DNA of 64,000 bases from Candidatus Manganitrophus morganii (GTDB lineage Bacteria > Nitrospirota > Nitrospiria > SBBL01 > Manganitrophaceae), in contig JAJHOH010000001.1 of NCBI GenBank assembly GCA_021651055.1, positions 1,612,001 through 1,676,000 of the forward strand, given 5' to 3'. The notes under the pieces are model-generated. The model saw only the letters and a list, made by a program, of their open reading frames with translations. It was not told the origin of the DNA and made no database searches. The first letter of the stretch is position 1; each line of letters begins with the position of its first letter. Below, piece after piece: positions 8,655 to 17,723 of this stretch. Both the position numbers and the translations under genes were made by a program.

Positions 8655-9368
8655 CTAGAGTTTACCGGCTTGCTCGGCGTCATCGCCGGAGCGAAAGCGC
8701 TGATCACCCGCGCACCAGCCGAGAAACAGCGGCATCCCTTCGAACATCCCCGCCGAGACGATCTGGCCGATTTCGGGCTCTGCGTTGAACAGACCCGCAA
8801 AGGCTTCGAAATCGGAGAACCCTTTATTCGTGGGGCTGAAAGAGTGAACCAGCATCACGGCGGCCTTGGCGTCAAACTGCCGGGCGACGATCAGCGCCGA
8901 CGCGGTCCTGTGCAAAAACTGGTATCGGATAGTTTGAGGAATGGAGGGGGGGAGCTCTAAATACTGAAGCAGAGACACATGGCGCTCATTAAATCCGTCG
9001 GAAGGTCCGATCCTCTTTTCTCTGAGTGTGGGACCGAATGTTTCATCGACCGTTCCTTCCACGACGATCCCGACGAGTCCTTCCTTTCCGTGCGCCAGAG
9101 CGAGCAGATCGATCTGCGACGATTGAACGCCGGCGGGAAGCGGAACCTGAAATTCAGGAAGGGCCAGCAGCGGATCGAGGTTTGTCAAAAGCGGCGAACC
9201 CGAGGTTTCGAACGCGGCCTTGATCTCCGGCGGAAAGCCGGTCGCTGCCGCCGCCTCCCATGAACGGGCCAGCGTCATCGCAGAATGGCCTTCTTTCCAG
9301 TGAAGGTTCGGCTTCGCCAGAAAACGCTGCCAATCCTGGAAGGACTGTGTTGGAATGAAGATTTTCAT
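8655..9368 (-). CDS. Uncharacterised protein, DUF6946-like
   Basis: A 237-residue soluble protein. It contains LHWKEGHSAMTLARSWEAA, GFPPEIKAAF, DLLALA and GIVVEGTVDETFGP, a layout I associate with uncharacterised DUF6946-type proteins. The E-x-(T/K)-V-D-E pattern after a hydrophobic strand could suggest a PD-(D/E)xK nuclease-like core, but this is weak. It sits 25 bases upstream of the DUF4157/HET-C-like gene on the same strand, so the two are probably co-transcribed, and it may be an accessory or immunity partner. Confidence 0.55.
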   Translation of the reverse strand: MKIFIPTQSFQDWQRFLAKPNLHWKEGHSAMTLARSWEAAAATGFPPEIKAAFETSGSPLLTNLDPLLALPEFQVPLPAGVQSSQIDLLALAHGKEGLVGIVVEGTVDETFGPTLREKRIGPSDGFNERHVSLLQYLELPPSIPQTIRYQFLHRTASALIVARQFDAKAAVMLVHSFSPTNKGFSDFEAFAGLFNAEPEIGQIVSAGMFEGMPLFLGWCAGDQRFRSGDDAEQAGKL

Positions 9369-9744
9369 GATAGGGCGTCTCCGTGAAAGAGGTCTAATGA
9401 TGGAGGCCGAGACAGCGCGTCAGGACGGCAAAGTAAAAACCATCCAGACGTATAGAATCAGCCGATAAGAGATTCTACTCTGACCCTCTATTGGAGGCAA
9501 GGCCAAGAATTAAGTATGGTGTCCCTGGAATTACCAAAATCGGCCGGGAGTTGATCGTTTGTTCGGTGTTGTCGTCAAACTGCACGCAAGATATAAGGCG
9601 AAAGAATTTCGAATGAGCGGACGCGATAAATCGGATGAGACATCACACCCTCCTTACTTATTTTAGCGGATCAATCGGGACGTATTTTAGCATGAGGCAA
9701 GAAAAGTATAAACTATCTTCCTAGGCTCCCCCTTTTGGGTCCGG
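9369..9744. other. Gene-free gap with possible transposon-end relic
   Basis: No gene seen in this 376-base gap. At about 9509-9534 the stretch AATTAAGTATGGTGTCCCTG resembles sequences I recall beside RAYT/IS200-type Y1 transposases, with no transposase left. A weak sigma-54-like match (9428-9442) precedes the 8655-9368 gene. Confidence 0.35.
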
Positions 9745-10845
9745 CTAGGATTTATCGTACAAAATGTCCCCGAACTGCACCTCCACCCTCACCAAAAACC
9801 GCCAGATCCCATCAAAGCCGGTATCCCGGTCAAAGTCCCGGCGAAACGCCATCTCGGGATCGAATTCGAAGAAAAGCCAGGGCCACCCGACGGTCTGGCG
9901 GTACCGAAGCCTGAAGCCGGTCTCCTCGATCCGAAAGCGGGTGTCCGGGTCGACCACGATCTCGGTGTCGTTCTCGGTTTCGACGATCTGCCCCGCCCGC
10001 GCCAGCGTGTTCCACTCATAAATCAGCGCCCGGCGTTTGCTGAGCAGATGGATGAGCGCGAACCGCTGACTGACAAAATAACCGTGCTCCCCCTCGAACC
10101 ACGCCCCTTGGAGCGATGTTCTGAAAAAGTGATTCGAGGTGATCGGGCGCTCGACATCAAGCCGCGAAACCGTTTCCCACTGGTAGGGGTTATCCTCAAA
10201 CGCCTCTTCCCATTGGATAGTTTGGGTAAACCGCACAACCCACTCTTCGAGCTCGACACTCTCCCGAAACCGAAGCCGGGCAAAGACCGTGGGAGGGATA
10301 CGAACCCGAACACCCCCGTCGAGAGAGATGTTGAGATTGCGCGTCGCGCGCAAGATCAAACGAAGCGCCGACCGGACCCCATCCGTCGTCTGAGAATCCC
10401 TCACCGGAGCTTGGACGCCCCCCACATCCCCTTCCGATTCAAACGCCTCGGACTCGCCTTCCCGTTCAATGACCAATTGGAGGCGCTCTTGCAACCGGGG
10501 GAGGACGACCTTCAGTCTGACTTCACTGTTGATCTCCATTCCATCTTCATCGCTGATGCGCACGAGGCCGATTTTGAGATAGCTGCGGTTTATTTCTTCC
10601 TCGGCGCGCTCTTCCCCGAAGAAAGCGTCGATCCAGTCTGCGGTTTCCGTGATCCCGGAAGAGACCATCTCATGCACCCGGTCGATCGCCCCCGCCGTCG
10701 CTTCTTGTTCCGTCGCTGTTTCTTCCTCGGAATCCCCTTCCGGAAGACCCTCTTCAGCCCACGCGGCGACCGCACCGAGCAGCCCGACGAGGGCGACTGA
10801 AAGACAAAGACTTCGAAGCAGGATCAACCCCCTCCGGCGGAGCAT
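9745..10845 (-). CDS. Exported beta-rich protein, probable outer-membrane barrel
   Basis: A 366-residue product from the preferred ATG at 10845, which gives a clean signal peptide (MLRRRGLILLRSLCLSVALV ending AWA). An acidic linker follows, with a run of Glu and Thr, then from about residue 90 alternating polar/hydrophobic strands rich in aromatics and Arg/Glu: LKIGLVRISDEDG, LRLILRATRN, VRFTQTIQWEEAF, FRLRYRQTVGWPWLFFEFDP. This looks like a transmembrane beta-barrel of unknown substrate, a common 'hypothetical outer membrane' type. An earlier in-frame start at 10938 adds 31 non-signal-like residues. Confidence 0.65.
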   Translation of the reverse strand: MLRRRGLILLRSLCLSVALVGLLGAVAAWAEEGLPEGDSEEETATEQEATAGAIDRVHEMVSSGITETADWIDAFFGEERAEEEINRSYLKIGLVRISDEDGMEINSEVRLKVVLPRLQERLQLVIEREGESEAFESEGDVGGVQAPVRDSQTTDGVRSALRLILRATRNLNISLDGGVRVRIPPTVFARLRFRESVELEEWVVRFTQTIQWEEAFEDNPYQWETVSRLDVERPITSNHFFRTSLQGAWFEGEHGYFVSQRFALIHLLSKRRALIYEWNTLARAGQIVETENDTEIVVDPDTRFRIEETGFRLRYRQTVGWPWLFFEFDPEMAFRRDFDRDTGFDGIWRFLVRVEVQFGDILYDKS

Positions 10846-11082
10846 CCCGTTTGGTGATCTTTCGAGTCGGACGTTGAAACCGCGGTCTTCGAGAGCGCTT
10901 CCCGCGCGTGTATATCCGTGGATATCCGTGTCGGTCAACTTTGCCCGCAGAGAAAGGTTTTCTCCCTTCGATCATCGCGTGATCGAGCTGTCCATGCGAC
11001 GTTCGTCATGCCCGAAAATTATCCTACGGCGCCCGATAGGTCAAGGAAGAAGTTGGGTCCCTGAAACACCGGCCGAGACCGT

Positions 11083-11111
11083 TTGCAATTTACGGTTGAG
11101 CTTGCTATACA
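11083..11111 (+). promoter_or_regulatory. Sigma-70 type promoter for the MscS gene
   Basis: TTGCAA at 11083-11088 and TATACA at 11106-11111 are separated by exactly 17 bases, 43 bases upstream of the mscS-type start codon. Confidence 0.55.
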
Positions 11112-11153
11112 ATCCCTAAACCATCCTGAAATCTTTACAAAGGGGGGAAGAGC

Positions 11154-12080
11154 ATGGGAGAAATGACGATAGACCGTTTGAAAGAGTTGGCGTTGAGCAC
11201 CACATTCGCCTTTGCGCAGTCGGGGTTCCGAATTATTTTACTGATCGTGGCCGGGTTGATCGGCATCCGGGTTCTGAGCTTTCTGCTTCATCGGATGGAG
11301 GAGATTCTCATTAAAACCCGAGAGCCGGTCGAGACGGTGAAAGGCTCCACCAGGAAACGGGTCACCACGCTGGTCGGGATTTTGAAAACCATCGGATATT
11401 TTTCCATCTGGTCGATCGTCCTGATCAGCTGTCTCGATCAGGTCGGGGTGAATGTGGCCCCCATTCTGGCGGGCGCCGGGATTGTCGGACTCGCCGTCGG
11501 CTTCGGCGCGCAGAATCTGGTGCGGGACGTGATCGCCGGCTTCTTCATGATCCTGGAGAATCAGGTGCGGGTGGGAGATGTCGCCATCATCAACGGCACC
11601 GGGGGACTGGTGGAGACGATTACGTTTCGGACAATTGTCCTCCGGGATCTGGCGGGGGTGGTCCATGTGATCCCGAACGGGGCGATCTCCTCCCTCGCCA
11701 ACATGACCAAGGAATGGTCCGCGTATGTGATCGACGTCCGGGTCGATTACAAGGAGGATACCGACCGGGTGGTCAAAGTAATGCGGGAGGTGGCGGAAGC
11801 GCTTTCGAAGGAGGCGGAATACAAAGAAAAGATCATCGAGCCAATCGAAATTTTCGGCGTCGACAATTTCGGAGAATCGGAGGTGACGATCAAAGCCCGG
11901 ATCAAAACAGAGCCGATTCAGCAATGGACGGTCGGGCGCGAGTACCGGCGAAGATTGAAGAAGGCCTTCGATGCCCAAGGCATTGAAATCCCCTTCCCGC
12001 ACCGCTCGCTCTACATGGGTGAGGCGAGCAAGCCGCTCGAGGTCCTGGTCAAGCAGGTCGCGGCGAACTCAAACAGCTGA
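11154..12080 (+). CDS. MscS-family mechanosensitive channel
   Basis: A 308-residue inner-membrane channel that opens under membrane tension to release solutes. It has three N-terminal helices, the last being the pore helix: VNVAPILAGAGIVGLAVGFG then AQNLVRDVIAGFFMILENQ. The beta domain follows (VRVGDVAIINGTGGLVETITFRT), then a mixed C-terminal domain ending FPHRSLYMG. The length matches minimal MscS. The ATG at 11154 follows AAAGGGGGGAAGAGC. It is a single-gene unit with its own promoter and terminator. Confidence 0.93.
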   Translation: MGEMTIDRLKELALSTTFAFAQSGFRIILLIVAGLIGIRVLSFLLHRMEEILIKTREPVETVKGSTRKRVTTLVGILKTIGYFSIWSIVLISCLDQVGVNVAPILAGAGIVGLAVGFGAQNLVRDVIAGFFMILENQVRVGDVAIINGTGGLVETITFRTIVLRDLAGVVHVIPNGAISSLANMTKEWSAYVIDVRVDYKEDTDRVVKVMREVAEALSKEAEYKEKIIEPIEIFGVDNFGESEVTIKARIKTEPIQQWTVGREYRRRLKKAFDAQGIEIPFPHRSLYMGEASKPLEVLVKQVAANSNS

Positions 12081-12113
12081 GGCCGCCTGAGCAAAAGCGT
12101 TCCATACAGATCC

Positions 12114-12162
12114 GGGCAGCGGAGGGGAAGCGTCCACTCGCCCCCCCCGCTGCCGCGTTTTG
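12114..12162 (+). terminator. Terminator after the MscS gene
   Basis: GGCAGCGG (12115-12122) pairs with CCGCTGCC (12147-12154), extended by GGGG/CCCC runs, and is followed by GCGTTTT. It lies 35 bases past the stop codon. Confidence 0.65.
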
Positions 12163-12200
12163 CATTCAATCTGCAGAAAACTTCTCAACTTGGACAAAGA

Positions 12201-12359
12201 TCAGTTGGTGGCATCCTTTACTGCGTCTTTCGTGTCTTCCGCTGCTTCGTCTACCTTTTCGCCCGTTCGCTCCATCGGCCCCTCTCTCTCACAGGCAACA
12301 AGCGACCCTAAGATGGAAAGCATGGCCAGGGTTAAAAGCATTTTTTTGAAAAACAGCAT
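12201..12359 (-). CDS. Small entericidin-like lipoprotein
   Basis: A 52-residue lipoprotein. The signal MLFFKKMLLTLAMLSILGSL is followed by lipobox VAC, then a very short acidic/basic helical tail, EREGPMERTGEKVDEAAEDT and KDAVKDATN. Its size and tail match entericidin/YgdI-like toxin-antidote lipoproteins and other tiny stress lipoproteins. The ATG at 12359 has GGGAGG eight bases upstream; a longer open frame upstream is not coding. Confidence 0.75.
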   Translation of the reverse strand: MLFFKKMLLTLAMLSILGSLVACEREGPMERTGEKVDEAAEDTKDAVKDATN

Positions 12360-12456
12360 AGCATAACCTCCCTGAGTGATTAAAACCGGTCTCAGGAAAG
12401 GATACATATGCAAAACGCGTACGTTTAAATCGAGGAATAAAAAGGGTTCGCTTTGA

Positions 12457-12738
12457 TTAATCGAAATCGAACAGGTCGCCGAGAAACCCCCGCTTTTTCG
12501 TTTTCCGGCGGTAGTCATCATCGTAATCCCGGTGCTCACGGTAGGCGCCCGCGCCGGGATCGCGCGGCGCAGCGGCCTGTCTTTCCGGCGTTCCCATGGC
12601 CGCCGCGGCGCGTTCGATCATTTTGTCGAGCTCGCCGCGGTCCAGCCAGATACCGCGGCACTGCGGGCAGTAGTCGACCTCAATCCCTTGTCGATCCGCC
12701 ATGACCAGCGTTACGTTCTTACATACCGGACAGTTCAT
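12457..12738 (-). CDS. TFIIB-type zinc-ribbon protein
   Basis: A 93-residue protein. The N-terminal zinc ribbon has two CxxC knuckles, MNCPVCKN and VDYCPQCRGIWLDRGEL, the signature of the zf-TFIIB family of small bacterial proteins. After it comes a linker and a basic/acidic tail (YDDDYRRKTKKRG then FLGDLFDFD). The role is unknown; nucleic-acid or protein binding is plausible. AAGGAG before the ATG at 12738 decides the start over an upstream in-frame ATG. Confidence 0.85.
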   Translation of the reverse strand: MNCPVCKNVTLVMADRQGIEVDYCPQCRGIWLDRGELDKMIERAAAAMGTPERQAAAPRDPGAGAYREHRDYDDDYRRKTKKRGFLGDLFDFD

Positions 12739-12882
12739 CGGTTCACTCCTTAAATTGTCGCCTGGTCTTTCATCATCCGTGGGGAGAGATGGATAAAAGA
12801 GGATAGATATCACACGTTCTCATTAAAAACAAGCCACCGGCTCAGCAGGTAAAAACGGCCTTCTCCAAGAGGCTTATACTTC

Positions 12883-14487
12883 TTACCGCCAATCTCTATC
12901 TCTATCATCTCGATCCGAATCCCGATCATCTCCATCGGAGCTTCGCTCGCGCACCGGCACGAAGGCGTTCCTGAACACAAAATCGGCGATACGCCGGCCC
13001 TGGGCGATTCCCTCGGTTTTGTCGAACGACCAGTGGATGCCGAGATAGATTCGGCTCTGGCCGTTCTCTTCCTCGGCCTGGGAGAGAGTCGAGAAGCTGC
13101 GCGGGAGAAGCGGGCGGACGTTTCCGTCGTTGTCCAGCGTCACGCCGTTGAACTCGTCCGACACGAAGGTGAAGGGGATATTGTCGGTCCGGTAGAAGTT
13201 CCTCAAGACTTGAAAAAGGGCGGCCCCGAACCCGGCATGCCCGGAAGGATAGGCCGGGAAGGGGGGGGTAAAGTCCGGCCCGGTGAGATTGCTGGCCGGC
13301 GCGCCAAGCGGCGTGAACTCCAGATCTCCGATCGTGGCGGGATTGCCGTCGCCGAGGCCGGTGGGGCCGGTCCCCTCGTCGGCCTCGCGGATTCCAGTGA
13401 CCGGACGCCAAACATTGTAGTAGAATTTCGACTCCCAAATGGCAACGCCGGCGTCGGCCATCGCCACATTGACCAGCGCCAAAAGCCGTGCAAGCTCGAT
13501 GGTATTTGATCCCATTTGTTCGGCGATCTGCACCGCGATTTGATTATAGAGCCGCGGCGGGGCACAGAGGCTCGGCGTTCCATCATAAGCCCAGTAAATG
13601 CCGATTTCGGTCTCCGCCGTGGTCCGCTCCGTCGGGGTGACAACGCCGTCTCCCCCCAGGCGTTTCACCTCTTCAAAAGCGGCCGTATATTCAGGACTGT
13701 CCATGGCCGGCGGAGGGGGCACCCGGAACTGATCGCTCGATCTTAAGACAAAGGGGGTCACTTTGCCCCAGTAGGCGCCCATTGCGATCGGAATCTGGCT
13801 GATTGGGTCTTGGCGCCACTTTCCCGGCTCGTTGCTCGGGATGTACTCCGTATTCATTTGAGGCTCGATATAGTGCGAATGATCGTTCGCCCTAAGCGCC
13901 AGGATCGCGGCGGCCGCCCGCTTTCCAAGATTAATCCCGTTTGTCTTGGCGCGCCCATCCCAGGTCCGAATTTGCCTGAGGTCTTCGGCAAGCAGGCCAT
14001 CCAGTCTCGCCTTCTGCGAGGGGAAGAGGGCAATCAACGTATCGTGCGCCGCCTGTGCAATGGCTGCATCGATGGAGGTGCTGCTGGAGACCGGAGAAAG
14101 ACCGGTATAGCTTCGATACCCGCCGACGATCGCATTAATTGCATCAAACACCCCGATCTGGACGATCGCCAGCGCGCGGCTTGACCGCCCGGGGCCCAAT
14201 TGCTCCCCGAAGACGCGGCTCTCGCCCGGCGCCACGGGGGTGTGATCGAGCCCGCTGGTGTTGATGGCGATCTCGTTCCAGTAACGGAGGCGGTTGATCG
14301 CGTCATTTCCACCCCGTGTTGTTTGATCTCTCGACGAATCGCGGAATTGCGATTGGCCGTCAAAGCGTCGGCCCCAGGCATTATCGAAATCGCCCGCGGA
14401 CCCGCGCGCCCAGACAGGACCGGTCACGGCGACAGTAAGAATAACCAATGTCGGGATGATCCACTTCCAATTGTGTTTTACGATCAT
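12883..14487 (-). CDS. Secreted vanadium-dependent haloperoxidase-like protein
   Basis: A 534-residue protein with a signal peptide (residues 1-27, ending VWA). The vanadate/phosphate pocket of the haloperoxidase/PAP2 superfamily is complete: KFYYNVWRP (K-x6-RP), PAYPSGHAGFG (PSGH) and RIYLGIHWSFD (R-x5-H-x3-D). These are the residues that hold vanadate in chloro- and bromoperoxidases, which oxidise halides with H2O2. The C-terminus is Asp/Arg-rich and repetitive. AAGGAG precedes the ATG. It is monocistronic by spacing. A phosphatase activity without vanadate cannot be excluded. Confidence 0.88.
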   Translation of the reverse strand: MIVKHNWKWIIPTLVILTVAVTGPVWARGSAGDFDNAWGRRFDGQSQFRDSSRDQTTRGGNDAINRLRYWNEIAINTSGLDHTPVAPGESRVFGEQLGPGRSSRALAIVQIGVFDAINAIVGGYRSYTGLSPVSSSTSIDAAIAQAAHDTLIALFPSQKARLDGLLAEDLRQIRTWDGRAKTNGINLGKRAAAAILALRANDHSHYIEPQMNTEYIPSNEPGKWRQDPISQIPIAMGAYWGKVTPFVLRSSDQFRVPPPPAMDSPEYTAAFEEVKRLGGDGVVTPTERTTAETEIGIYWAYDGTPSLCAPPRLYNQIAVQIAEQMGSNTIELARLLALVNVAMADAGVAIWESKFYYNVWRPVTGIREADEGTGPTGLGDGNPATIGDLEFTPLGAPASNLTGPDFTPPFPAYPSGHAGFGAALFQVLRNFYRTDNIPFTFVSDEFNGVTLDNDGNVRPLLPRSFSTLSQAEEENGQSRIYLGIHWSFDKTEGIAQGRRIADFVFRNAFVPVRERSSDGDDRDSDRDDRDRDWR

Positions 14488-15008
14488 GCGTCGTTCTCCT
14501 TTTTAATTCTTCACTCTCCTTCGTCATATACCCTCGCCGCGTTCCAGGTAAATCAATGCAATGAATAGACCCGGCAAGAGTACTTACAACTTAACGCAGA
14601 AAAGGTTCCTTTCGAGTAGGATTTTTACATGTTTATATTTACATATTAATGAGGCAGACTGCAGTCCATATCTCATGGAAAATTTCTATTCCTTGCAGCG
14701 GTTTATACCCGAGGCGTACAGGTTATCTCAAGAGCGTACTGAACTGAGACGAGAAAAGTTCTATTTGGAAGTTTGAGCGGATAGGGTATATCACAGAAAA
14801 ATGTTAAAAACAATGCACCAGGTGAAAACGCCAGAATCCAACGGAGGAAACATCCCATTGGCGTTTACCTTCTTTTCAGCTTTTGTGCAATCAACTGAAA
14901 TGGAACTGATTTCAAAACCTTGAAAGTATCAGGGGGTTGGGAGGAGAGAGGAATTCGGTCGCTCCAGTGGAGATCTATGCGCCATTGATGAGCTTGGCTT
15001 ACGGTCGC
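14488..15008. other. AT-richer gene-free gap of about 520 bases
   Basis: Upstream of the haloperoxidase-like gene and downstream of the cupin gene. A 71-codon plus-strand open frame (14561-14776) has poor coding character and no ribosome site. I see no RNA gene. Confidence 0.4.
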
Positions 15009-15329
15009 TTACCTTTTTTTCTTCTTCAGCGCAATCAACCAGAGAAGGCTCTTGTCGCCCAGGACCTGGAGGCTGTAGGGGGTGTTCGGAGGGAGGATCG
15101 TGCGGTCGCCGTCGCGGAGGATGTCGGCGTCGGCGCCGACGGTGATTTTGGCTTCCCCGCGTAAGATCCAAAGGATCGTTTCGGCGGGATACTTTCGGTT
15201 GGGGTAGCTGGTGCCGGGCTTATCGACCCAGAACTCCGGTTGATAGCCCTGGGCTTTTAAGTCTTTTTCGAGGGCGACCTTCTGCGCCGGCTCGCCCGGC
15301 TTCTCCCATCGGCGGATCGAGAGGGGCAT
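15009..15329 (-). CDS. Small cupin-domain protein
   Basis: A 106-residue cupin-like protein with the conserved turn pattern PAETILWILRGEAKITVG, then DGDRTILPPNTPYSLQVLG. It lacks the usual His pair, so metal binding is doubtful. Its start codon overlaps the stop of the aminotransferase gene (TAATG), so it is translationally coupled to it and is probably the last gene of the amino-acid cluster. A regulatory or small-molecule-binding role is inferred. Confidence 0.75.
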   Translation of the reverse strand: MPLSIRRWEKPGEPAQKVALEKDLKAQGYQPEFWVDKPGTSYPNRKYPAETILWILRGEAKITVGADADILRDGDRTILPPNTPYSLQVLGDKSLLWLIALKKKKR

Positions 15330-16690
15330 TATCTCGGCGTTCGCTCCCCTTCCACTTCGGCAAGAACCTCCTCGAAGATCGCCAGCGCCCGTTCCATCTC
15401 AGGACGCTTGATCACCAGCGGCGGAACGAAGCGGAGGACATTCTGTCCGCAGCCTAAGATAAGTAGTCCCTTCTCAAAGCAGCGCTGGATGATTTTGTTC
15501 CGCTCCGGAATCGCCATCTCTTTCGTTTCGCGATCCCGAACCAGTTCGACGCCGATCATCAGGCCGAAGCCCCGGACATCTCCGATCAGGCGATGTGTTT
15601 TCTGCATGGCGCGAAGCCGGGAGAGAAGGTGGTTTCCCATCTTCTCCGCGTTCTGCATCAGGCCGCCGTTTTCCAGAAGATCGATCGTCGCCAGCGCCGC
15701 CTCGCAGGCAATCGGGTTTCCGCCGAACGTATTGGCGTGCGCCCCCGGCGCCCAGCGCATCAGCGCCTCCCGGGCGATCATCGCCCCGAGCGGCATTCCC
15801 GAGGCCAATCCTTTTGCGAGCGTCATCACATCGGGAACCAGATTGAAATGCTCCGAGGCGAACATCTTTCCGGTCCGGCCCATTCCGGTCTGGATCTCAT
15901 CGACGACGATCTGAATTCCGAATTCACGCGCAAGGTCGGAAAGCTCCCCTAAGAAGCGCTTCGGCGGAACGACGTAGCCCCCCTCCCCCTGGATCGGCTC
16001 GACGAAAATCGCGGCGACCTCTTCGGGGGCGACCAGATGCCGGAAGGCGACCTCCCGAATCCAGTTCAACGTGTAGCGATCGCACTCCTCCGTGGGAACG
16101 CCTGCAGGCGGGCGGTACGGATTGGGGTACGGCGCATGGATGACCCCCGGCACGAGCGGCGCGAAGCCGGCCCGATGGACCACCTTGCTCGCCGTCAGAG
16201 AGAGGGCCCCCATGCTTCGCCCGTGAAAGGCGCCCAAGAAGGCGATGTAATAAGGCCGTTTTGTTTGATGGCGGACCAGTTTCATCGCCGCCTCGGTCGA
16301 TTCCGTTCCAGAGTTGGTGAAGAAGACCTTCTTCCGCTCCCGGCCCGGCGCAAGCCGGTTGAGCTTCTCGCCGAGAAGGACTTCGGAGGAATAGTAGAAG
16401 TCGGTCCCCGACATGTGGATGAGCCGCTTCGCCTGATCGACGATTGCTTTGACGACTTTGGGATGGCAATGACCGGTCGCCGTCACGGCGATCCCGGAGG
16501 TGAAATCGAGGAAGCGGTTTCCGTCGACATCGGTGATGACGCTCCCCTTGGCCGATTGAACGACCAGCGGATAGGCGCGAGTGTATGAGGGAGAGATCAC
16601 GGCGTTGTCCCGCTCGACCCACTTCTGGGCATTCGGTCCGGGAGGGGTCCCCTTGAGAGAGGGGATCTTATTGTTATTTTTCTTCTTCAT
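15329..16690 (-). CDS. Class III PLP-dependent aminotransferase (GABA/ornithine type)
   Basis: A 453-residue enzyme. It has FLDFTSGIAVTATGHCHPKV, the phosphate-binding VFFTNSGTESTEAAMKL, EPIQGEGGYVVPP, the PLP-ring aspartate in IVVDEIQTGMGRTGK, and the catalytic lysine in LAKGLASGMPLGAMI. It transfers a terminal amino group (4-aminobutyrate, ornithine or another amino acid) to a keto acid; the substrate cannot be fixed from sequence. An agmatinase-family gene upstream and Leu/Glu dehydrogenases further up suggest putrescine/GABA or amino-acid catabolism. AGAGG precedes the ATG. Confidence 0.88.
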   Translation of the reverse strand: MKKKNNNKIPSLKGTPPGPNAQKWVERDNAVISPSYTRAYPLVVQSAKGSVITDVDGNRFLDFTSGIAVTATGHCHPKVVKAIVDQAKRLIHMSGTDFYYSSEVLLGEKLNRLAPGRERKKVFFTNSGTESTEAAMKLVRHQTKRPYYIAFLGAFHGRSMGALSLTASKVVHRAGFAPLVPGVIHAPYPNPYRPPAGVPTEECDRYTLNWIREVAFRHLVAPEEVAAIFVEPIQGEGGYVVPPKRFLGELSDLAREFGIQIVVDEIQTGMGRTGKMFASEHFNLVPDVMTLAKGLASGMPLGAMIAREALMRWAPGAHANTFGGNPIACEAALATIDLLENGGLMQNAEKMGNHLLSRLRAMQKTHRLIGDVRGFGLMIGVELVRDRETKEMAIPERNKIIQRCFEKGLLILGCGQNVLRFVPPLVIKRPEMERALAIFEEVLAEVEGERTPR

Positions 16691-16738
16691 GGGAAAACCT
16701 CTTCCGGCGGCGATTCGACACCTCGACGCCTGTTCAAT

Positions 16739-17665
16739 CTAGATGACGCTCAGCCGCTTGCGCTGCTCTTTTCTCCGATGGACCAGGCCGAAGATTTCGG
16801 TAATGATCCGAAGGGCGGCGAAACTGGTAATGTCGGAGACATCGAGCGGCGGGGCCACCTCCACCAGATCGGCCCCGACGATCGGGAGCGGGTGGAGCCT
16901 GCGGATCAGGGTGATGACATCGCGCGTGGTCAGTCCCCCCGCATCGGGAATGCCGGTCCCCGGCGCAAAGGCCGGGTCGAGCGCATCGATGTCGATCGAG
17001 AGATAGACATTCTGCATGTCAGCAAACTGCTTGACGATCTCATCGGCGACTGCCTTCATCCCCCGCTCCGCCACTTCATAGGCCGGGACCATCTTCATTT
17101 CGTTTTCCTGGATGAATTGCAGGCCGGCCATTTCGAAGCAGCGGGTGCCGACCAGGACCGTCTTTTTCGGATCGAACCGGTCGCTCTCCATCGTCCTTCG
17201 AAGCGGACAGGCGTGCGAGTAAGAAGAGCCGTCGAAGGTGTCGGAGAGATCGGTGTGGGCATCGACAAAGATCAACCCGATCTTCTCGGTCGCCCGTTTG
17301 CTGAAGGCCCGATGGACCGGGATGACGACAGAGTGGTCCCCGCCCAACGTCAAGACAAACGAGCGGGCCGCCCGCTCCTCAACCTCCTTCTCGAGCTTCG
17401 GGAATGCGGCGACGAAATTCTTCCCGAACGGAAGGTTGCCGTCGTCGCGGATGACCAGCCCCCGGAGGAGCTCCCCCGTTTCCAAGACCGGCGGGATCTC
17501 GCTCGAGACCTTGCGGATCGCATCCGGCCCCTTCGCCGCTCCCTTTCGATAACAGACCGCGCCGTCATAGGGAAAGCCGACGATCGTAATATCAGGCGCC
17601 GCCGCCTTCGGCTGGTTGAGACCCGCCCACCATTTTTCTTCTTTCAAATTCGACTTCCTTGCCAT
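16739..17665 (-). CDS. speB: Agmatinase / ureohydrolase family
   Basis: A 308-residue binuclear-manganese ureohydrolase. Metal ligands are in LTLGGDHSV, FVDAHTDLSD and SIDIDALDPAFAPGTG, with the family ending VEVAPPLDVSDITSFAAL. Agmatinases split agmatine to putrescine and urea; other members act on guanidinobutyrate or formimidoglutamate, so the gene symbol is provisional. It lies 48 bases upstream of the aminotransferase on the same strand. The SD-like AAGGAA is far from the ATG, so expression may be modest. Confidence 0.85.
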   Translation of the reverse strand: MARKSNLKEEKWWAGLNQPKAAAPDITIVGFPYDGAVCYRKGAAKGPDAIRKVSSEIPPVLETGELLRGLVIRDDGNLPFGKNFVAAFPKLEKEVEERAARSFVLTLGGDHSVVIPVHRAFSKRATEKIGLIFVDAHTDLSDTFDGSSYSHACPLRRTMESDRFDPKKTVLVGTRCFEMAGLQFIQENEMKMVPAYEVAERGMKAVADEIVKQFADMQNVYLSIDIDALDPAFAPGTGIPDAGGLTTRDVITLIRRLHPLPIVGADLVEVAPPLDVSDITSFAALRIITEIFGLVHRRKEQRKRLSVI

Positions 17666-17723
17666 GGTTCTATTTTATCATTCCTTTCCAACTTCGGCTT
17701 TTCGCCAATTCGTCATTCGAATT

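Noticed and set aside
9428-9442. Sigma-54-like TGGTTTTTACTTTGC before the gene at 8655-9368
   Set aside because: GG/GC spacing is right but the flanking bases are poor; too weak to call without data.
14561-14776. 71-codon plus-strand frame in the gap upstream of the haloperoxidase gene
   Set aside because: No ribosome site, no domain, AT-rich noncoding-like composition.
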